Shown here one piece after another: positions 59,467-64,000 of a stretch of 64,000 nt of DNA. The stretch covers positions 248,001-312,000 of the forward strand of contig NZ_FNDS01000003.1 in assembly GCF_900099785.1 (NCBI RefSeq), given 5' to 3'. The position numbers were made by a program, and so were the translations under genes. The notes under the pieces are model-generated. The model was not told the DNA's origin. It made no database searches and saw only the letters and a list, made by a program, of their open reading frames with translations. Each line of letters opens with the position of its first letter. Positions within the stretch are counted from its first letter, which is position 1. Source of the DNA: Pseudomonas panipatensis. GTDB taxonomy: Bacteria; Pseudomonadota; Gammaproteobacteria; Pseudomonadales; Pseudomonadaceae.

Positions 59467-61449
59467 TCAGGGCGCCGCCGTGACCACCGCGCCGCGCGCG
59501 CCGGGCGCCTGCTGGTGATGGCGCCAAATCGCCTGGTACAGCGCTTCCAGGTCGCGGGTGAAGCGCGCCGTGTCGAACAGCGGCGAGCGCAGGCGCGCCT
59601 CGTGCAGGCGCTGGCGCAGCTCGGCGCGGCGTTCCGCGGAGTGGGCGAGGGCGAGCAGGCGTTCGTATTGCTGCTGCGCGTCGGTGGCGACCAGCTCGGC
59701 GAAGCCATGGGCGCTGAGCAGGCTGGCCGCCACCCGGCTGGCGAACAGCGAACCGGTGCGGGTCACCAGCGGCACGCCGGCCCAGAGCGCGTCGCTGGCG
59801 GTGGTGTGCGAGGTACAGGGGAAGCTGTCCAGGGCCAGGTCGGCCAGCGGCAGGCGGGCCAGGTGCGCGGCCTGCTTCAGGCGTGGGGCGAACACCAGGC
59901 GCTCGGCGCCGACACCGCGCTGGGCCGCTTCGCGGCACAGGTTGGCGCGCGCCTCCTGGCACTCCGGGTCGAGCAGCCAGAGCAGGCTGCCGGGGGTTTC
60001 CCGCAGCAGCCGGCACCACAGGTCGAAGTCCGGCGCGTTGAGCTTGAGCAACTGGTTGAAGCTGCAGAACACCAGCCCTTCCTCGGGCAGGCCGGCCTCG
60101 GCGCGGCTGGGCGGGGTGCCGAGGGGGCGCCGGCGGTCGTTGGGCTGGTAGCAGTGCGGCATGAGCGCCGGCACCTCGCTGAAATGTCCGGCATGCTCGG
60201 CCGGCGTCACCCAGGGGTCGCCAATGATGTAGTCGGCCAGGCGCGGGTGGCCGAGGCTGCCGGGATAGCCCAGCCAACTGACGATGAGCGGGGCCGGGCG
60301 CAGGGCGCAGATGCCCAGCCGCGCGCCGGTGGTGTAGCCCTTGAGGTCGACCAGGATATGCAGGCGCTGCTCGGCGATCAGCCGCGCCGCCGCCTCGTCG
60401 GACAACTCGCGGATGTCGTGGCGCAGCAGGCCGCTGACGGCCAGGCGCCGGGTGAAGGCGTCGTCCCGCGCCGGGCTGTAGTCGAACAGCCGCACCTCTA
60501 TGCGGGTCGGGTTGTGCGCCTCCAGCACGTCCATCAGCAGGTGCAGGGTGGCATGGTCGTAGAAGTCGCAGGACAGGTAGCCGATCCGCAGGCGTTCGCC
60601 GGCTGCCGGCTCCGGCGTCAGGGGCGCGGCGCCCAGCTCCCTGGCCCAGACGTGGGCGGCATAGCGGCGGGCGATCTCCCGGTGCAGGGCGGGCGTCATG
60701 CGCGGCAGGTTGATCAGGTCCAAGGGGGCTGTGTGCACCTGTCGGGTGCTGGTCAATTGCAGGAGCAGTGCCGCGTCCACCGCCTCCAACTGGCGCCAGT
60801 CGCCGAGGGTGCGCAACACCCGTTGCAGGTCGCTCCAGTGCCGCGCCCTGTACAGCTCCTCGGCGGCCTCGGCGTAGCGCTTGCGCTTTTCCAGCGCGCC
60901 GGCCAGCTCGACGCGCAACTGGGTGGCCTTGGGCGCCACCGTCAGCGCCTGTTGCAACACAGCAATCGCTTCCTCGCTGCGGCCCATTTCGCGCAGCAGG
61001 TTGCCGAGGTTCTGGTAGGCCAGCGCATAGCCCGGATCGCTGGCGATGGCCGTGCGGTAGCACTGCTCGGCCTCGGCGAAGCGCCGCTGGTGATCGAGGA
61101 TATTGCCCAGGCTATTCGCCGCCTGGGCATGGCCGGGTTGCAGCCGCAGGCAGTGGCGGAAAGCGGCCTCCGCGGCCTTGTCCTGGCCGAGGCGTTGCCG
61201 TGCCCGCGCCAGGTTCAGGCAGTAGCTGGGGTCTTCGCGCAGGGCCATGGCCTGCTCGAACAAGGCTTGCGCCTCCGTCGCCCGGTCGCGCATCAGGCAG
61301 GCCACGCCGCACAGGTGCAGCGCCTCGGCATTGCGCGGCTGCGTGCGCAGCAGCCGCCGGGCCAGGGCTTCGCCGCGATCCAGGGCGCCGACATTGAGGG
61401 CGGCGGTGATGGCTTGCAGGCTGGTGGGGACGGACAGTTTCTTGTGCAT
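59467..61449 (-). CDS. TPR glycosyltransferase, SPINDLY/O-GlcNAc-transferase-like (GT41)
   Basis: 660 residues. N-terminal half: about five to six tetratricopeptide repeats at 10-210 (AEALHLCGVACLMRDRATEA, PGHAQAANSLGNILDHQRRF, PGYALAYQNLGNLLREMGRS). C-terminal half: GT41 catalytic region, RIGYLSCDFYDHATLHLLMD (conserved His), LVDLKGYTTGARLGICALRP, VSWLGYPGSLGHPRLADYII, FCSFNQLLKLNAPDFDLW (UDP-binding Lys), LDSFPCTSHTTASDALWAGV and PLVTRTGSLFASRVAASLL. Expected to transfer a sugar from a nucleotide sugar to protein Ser/Thr (or Asn, as in HMW1C relatives) in the cytoplasm. No signal peptide. Convergent with the giant adhesin gene and downstream of the RTX protease gene on the same strand. Confidence 0.93.
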   Translation of the reverse strand: MHKKLSVPTSLQAITAALNVGALDRGEALARRLLRTQPRNAEALHLCGVACLMRDRATEAQALFEQAMALREDPSYCLNLARARQRLGQDKAAEAAFRHCLRLQPGHAQAANSLGNILDHQRRFAEAEQCYRTAIASDPGYALAYQNLGNLLREMGRSEEAIAVLQQALTVAPKATQLRVELAGALEKRKRYAEAAEELYRARHWSDLQRVLRTLGDWRQLEAVDAALLLQLTSTRQVHTAPLDLINLPRMTPALHREIARRYAAHVWARELGAAPLTPEPAAGERLRIGYLSCDFYDHATLHLLMDVLEAHNPTRIEVRLFDYSPARDDAFTRRLAVSGLLRHDIRELSDEAAARLIAEQRLHILVDLKGYTTGARLGICALRPAPLIVSWLGYPGSLGHPRLADYIIGDPWVTPAEHAGHFSEVPALMPHCYQPNDRRRPLGTPPSRAEAGLPEEGLVFCSFNQLLKLNAPDFDLWCRLLRETPGSLLWLLDPECQEARANLCREAAQRGVGAERLVFAPRLKQAAHLARLPLADLALDSFPCTSHTTASDALWAGVPLVTRTGSLFASRVAASLLSAHGFAELVATDAQQQYERLLALAHSAERRAELRQRLHEARLRSPLFDTARFTRDLEALYQAIWRHHQQAPGARGAVVTAAP

Positions 61450-61559
61450 GGCGCGGGCGCATTCCAGTCGATCCGATGGCCGTTATCATCGGCCAGCGCC
61501 CATTGAGTGCTTTCGTCCTTTGCCGTCGGAAGTTACCGAGGTTCCACCTCGTCCACCCG

Positions 61560-61640
61560 CATGGCTGGAGCGCGCAGCGCGATACCCATGCGGCATCGCA
61601 ATGGCTGCATGGCAATCGCTGCGCTCGTCCCATCCTACGA
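61560..61640. repeat. REP-like inverted repeat upstream of the glycosyltransferase
   Basis: Inverted arms related to the element at 26396-26475: on the minus strand TCGTAGGATGGGACGAGCG followed by CAGCGATTGCCATGC, and a more degenerate partner containing GGGTATCGCGCTGCGC. Same family, different decay. Confidence 0.7.
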
Positions 61641-61725
61641 GACTGAGCAGGTTAGTCGAGTCCGGCAAATTCATGCCGATACCACCCCGGTCGAGCGGGG
61701 TGGCATGGCGTTCGAAGGAGGGGAA

Positions 61726-61751
61726 GGGCGGTGATCCAGGGATCACCGCCC
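61726..61751 (-). terminator. Hairpin terminator of the RTX protease gene
   Basis: 12-bp perfect stem GGGCGGTGATCC/GGATCACCGCCC with a 2-base loop, 11 nt beyond the stop; on the minus strand it is followed by TTCCCCTCCTT. Confidence 0.75.
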
Positions 61752-61762
61752 GCGGACCGCGA

Positions 61763-64000
61763 TCAGGCCCAGGCAGCGGCTATGACTGGCGCCAGTGCTT
61801 GTTGGTAGTTGGTGGGAAGGGTGGTTTGGCCCATCGCCGGTGGGGCGAAGGCGGCCATGGCGTTGACCAGTTGGTCGACCTTGTCGTAGGTCAGGGTCTT
61901 GCCGTCGGCAGTCTGGAACTGTTCGATATATGACTCTGACCAGTTGGTCTCCTTGTTGGCGTACCAAAATTCAATGGAAACTTTATCGCTGGTTCCAATG
62001 ACTCCAACGATCAGGCTGCCGTGGTAGTCCTGTTTACTGAACCACAGTTGGTCGGCGTTGATGCCTGAGCCAAACTTCAGAATATCTACGTCCACGGCCG
62101 CCGATGGCAAGTCTTTGCCGATCTCTTGAATAGTGTCGGAGCTGTCCCCTCTATTGAAGATATAGGTGTCGCTGCCCCTTTGACCACTCAGCAGGTCATT
62201 GCCTTTGCCCCCCGTTATCACATTGTTTGCTTGCGTGCCCCTTATGTAATTGTCGAGGTTATTGCCGGTTGCGTTGATGTTGCCGTTGGTCGAGGCAAGA
62301 TCGAGATTCTCAACATTATCGGGAAGGGTGTACTGGCTTACTCCGGTGCCACGGATTTCCACCCAGTCGTTTCCTTCGTTGGCCCTTTCCACGACGATAT
62401 CGCCCACGTTGTCGACAATGTATCGGTCGGCGCCGCCTTGACCGATTAACGTGTCCACGCCACCGAGACCGTTAAGCACGTTGTCTGCGGCATTGCCGGT
62501 AATGATGTTATTGAGTTCGTTGCCGGTACCATTGATGGCCGAGGCACCGGTAAGGGTCAGATTCTCAACGTTAGCGCCGAGGGTGTAGCTGACGCTGGCA
62601 TTGATCGTATCGGTGCCTTCGTTGGCATTCTCGCTGACGATATCGCCTGAGCTATCTATCCAGTAGGTATCGTCGCCGAGTCCGCCATAGAGGGTATCGC
62701 TGCCGGCACCGCCATCCAGGGTGTCGTTACCGGCGCCGCCGTTCAGGGTGTTGGCGTAGGCGTTGCCGATCAGGACGTTGTTCAGCGTGTTGCCGGTGCC
62801 GCTGATGGCATTGCCGGTGAGGGTCAGATTCTCGACATTGGCGCCGAGGCTGTAGCTGATGCTGGCATTGACGGTATCGGTTCCCTCGTTGGCATTCTCG
62901 ATCACCAGATCACCGCTGTTATCGACGCTGTAGGTATCGTTGCCGCCCATGCCTTTGAGGGTGTCAGCCCCCGCGCCACCGTCGAGCAGGTTGGCGGCGG
63001 CATTGCCGGTGATCAGGTTGTTCAGGCCGTTGCCGGTGCCATTGATGGCCGAGGTGCCGGCCAGGGTCAGGTTTTCGAGGTTGGCGCCGAGGGTGTAATT
63101 GAATCCGGCATACACGCTGTCGGTACCTTCGTTGAGGTTCTCGACGACCACATCGCCGCTGTCGACGTAGTAGCTATCGTCGCCGCCCATGCCCTTGAGC
63201 GTATCGGCTCCCGCGCCGCCGTCGAGCAGGTTGGCGGCGGCATTGCCGGTGATCAGGTTGTTCAGGCTATTGCCGGTGCCATTGATGGCGGCGCTACCGG
63301 TGAGGGTGAGGTTCTCGACGTTGTTGCCCAGGGTGAAGTTGACGCTGGCATACACCGAGTCGGTGCCCTGGCCGGCGTTTTCGGTGACGACATCGCCGGC
63401 GTTATCGACGTAGTAGATGTCGTCGCCGCCATTGCCCTGCATGTTGTCCGCGCCGGCGCGGCCATCGAGGACGTTGGCCACGGCGTTGCCGATCAGGGTG
63501 TCGTTGTAGGCCGAGCCGGTGGCGTTTTCGATGGTGCTGGTATAGGCGATGGTCAGGCAATCGCGGACATAGGCCTGGCCATTCCAGAATGCCTTGCCAA
63601 TTTGCGACCAACTGCCGGAGTTGAGGTTTAGCTGCACGCTTTGCGTCTGGTTGCTGGCATCAAGGCTGTCGATGCCGCCGGTATCGTAGATTGTTTCGAA
63701 GACGGATGTATCGGGTGTCCAGCTATAGGTGTTGTTGCCAGATTGGTAAGTGGTGTTGGCGCCATAAAGATACTGAATGGCCGAGATGTCGTTGAGCATC
63801 AAGGAGGTAGGGTAGAAGCTGTTTGAGTAGCCCCAAGTCAGGCTGGCGCCGTCGTAACTTCTGTAGCTCATGACGCTGTATTTGAGGTGGTCCTCCCCTG
63901 TGGCCGCGGGGAGCGAACTGCTATGGGGATGGGTCAGCCCCAGTGCATGTCCCAATTCGTGCAGGAAGGTCTGATAACCGTAGGTACCCTTGACGTTGGG
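61763..64000 (-). CDS. Serralysin-like RTX metalloprotease (5' end outside window)
   Basis: Partial: 745 residues, the N-terminus lies beyond the right edge. Zinc site HELGHALGLTHPH (63923-63961) is the full HExxHxxGxxH motif; the Met-turn is YSVMSYRSY near 63870. Then comes the M10 C-terminal part (DISAIQYLYGANTTYQSGNN) and about five ~85-residue RTX repeats (GGAGADTLKGMGGDDSYYVD, TLGANVENLTLTG...INGTGN) in which Ca2+ would bind after secretion. The C-terminus is a T1SS-type hydrophobic tail ending APVIAAAWA, not the D-x-x-x of classical serralysins. The frame read at 63955 with a Met-like TTG is internal; the gene continues upstream. Confidence 0.93.
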   Translation of the reverse strand, partial: PNVKGTYGYQTFLHELGHALGLTHPHSSSLPAATGEDHLKYSVMSYRSYDGASLTWGYSNSFYPTSLMLNDISAIQYLYGANTTYQSGNNTYSWTPDTSVFETIYDTGGIDSLDASNQTQSVQLNLNSGSWSQIGKAFWNGQAYVRDCLTIAYTSTIENATGSAYNDTLIGNAVANVLDGRAGADNMQGNGGDDIYYVDNAGDVVTENAGQGTDSVYASVNFTLGNNVENLTLTGSAAINGTGNSLNNLITGNAAANLLDGGAGADTLKGMGGDDSYYVDSGDVVVENLNEGTDSVYAGFNYTLGANLENLTLAGTSAINGTGNGLNNLITGNAAANLLDGGAGADTLKGMGGNDTYSVDNSGDLVIENANEGTDTVNASISYSLGANVENLTLTGNAISGTGNTLNNVLIGNAYANTLNGGAGNDTLDGGAGSDTLYGGLGDDTYWIDSSGDIVSENANEGTDTINASVSYTLGANVENLTLTGASAINGTGNELNNIITGNAADNVLNGLGGVDTLIGQGGADRYIVDNVGDIVVERANEGNDWVEIRGTGVSQYTLPDNVENLDLASTNGNINATGNNLDNYIRGTQANNVITGGKGNDLLSGQRGSDTYIFNRGDSSDTIQEIGKDLPSAAVDVDILKFGSGINADQLWFSKQDYHGSLIVGVIGTSDKVSIEFWYANKETNWSESYIEQFQTADGKTLTYDKVDQLVNAMAAFAPPAMGQTTLPTNYQQALAPVIAAAWA

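Larger units (their letters stand above)
61450..61762. other. Intergenic gap glycosyltransferase-RTX protease
   Basis: 313 bp containing a REP-like inverted repeat (61560-61640), a GC hairpin CCACCCCG/CGGGGTGG (around 61682-61703) and the protease terminator. No gene seen; the glycosyltransferase promoter must lie here or further upstream but is not obvious. Confidence 0.5.

Noticed and set aside
59357-61063. 568-residue minus-strand open frame inside the glycosyltransferase gene
   Set aside because: Pro/Ala/Arg-rich alternative frame; the GT41 and TPR motifs are in the other frame.

Overview
This is a GC-rich chromosomal segment of a Pseudomonas. The protein sequences and the order gltA / sdhCDAB-sucAB-lpdG-sucCD / brnQ ... 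htpG, and guaD-xdhCBA-alkB-gntR-smc-zipA-ligA, match what I remember of P. aeruginosa. Three REP-like inverted repeats of a kind widespread in Pseudomonas, and the joining of two blocks that are further apart in P. aeruginosa, suggest a related species (P. nitroreducens/citronellolis/knackmussii-like). That species guess is inference.

Layout. (1) 0-13 kb: the lower TCA cycle. gltA is divergent from a nine-gene operon encoding succinate dehydrogenase, 2-oxoglutarate dehydrogenase E1/E2/E3 and succinyl-CoA synthetase; both sides have near-consensus sigma-70 promoters. (2) 13-21 kb: housekeeping genes: a BrnQ carrier, a DUF599 membrane protein, a small lipoprotein, two overlapping hotdog thioesterases, a membrane-anchored unknown, htpG with a textbook sigma-32 promoter, and a dienelactone hydrolase. 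(3) 21-33.5 kb: a sugar MFS permease, a pirin, a soluble chemoreceptor, then the purine-catabolic set guaD-xdhC-xdhB-xdhA, an AlkB alkane hydroxylase and a divergent GntR regulator. (4) 33.5-42.2 kb: chromosome and division genes smc, zipA and ligA, an HU-like protein, two small envelope proteins and the 4.5S SRP RNA. (5) 42.2-64 kb: an accessory surface/secretion region. It holds an orphan RcsB-like response regulator with AT-rich flanks, a giant BapA-type type-I-secreted adhesin (5147 aa), a SPINDLY/OGT-like TPR glycosyltransferase, and a serralysin-like RTX metalloprotease cut by the right edge.

The most interesting part is region 5. Both the response-regulator promoter and the bapA promoter carry two near-palindromes resembling the enterobacterial RcsAB box (best copy TTTAGGAATATTCCTAAA, a perfect 18-bp palindrome). 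This suggests the regulator controls itself and the adhesin. The adhesin has a nested repeat architecture: 26 Ig-like domains in an A-B-C-D-E order with local amplifications, followed by two tandem ~900-residue modules, each with 14 propeller-like motifs. An OGT-like enzyme next door raises the possibility of adhesin glycosylation. No type I transporter genes lie inside the window.
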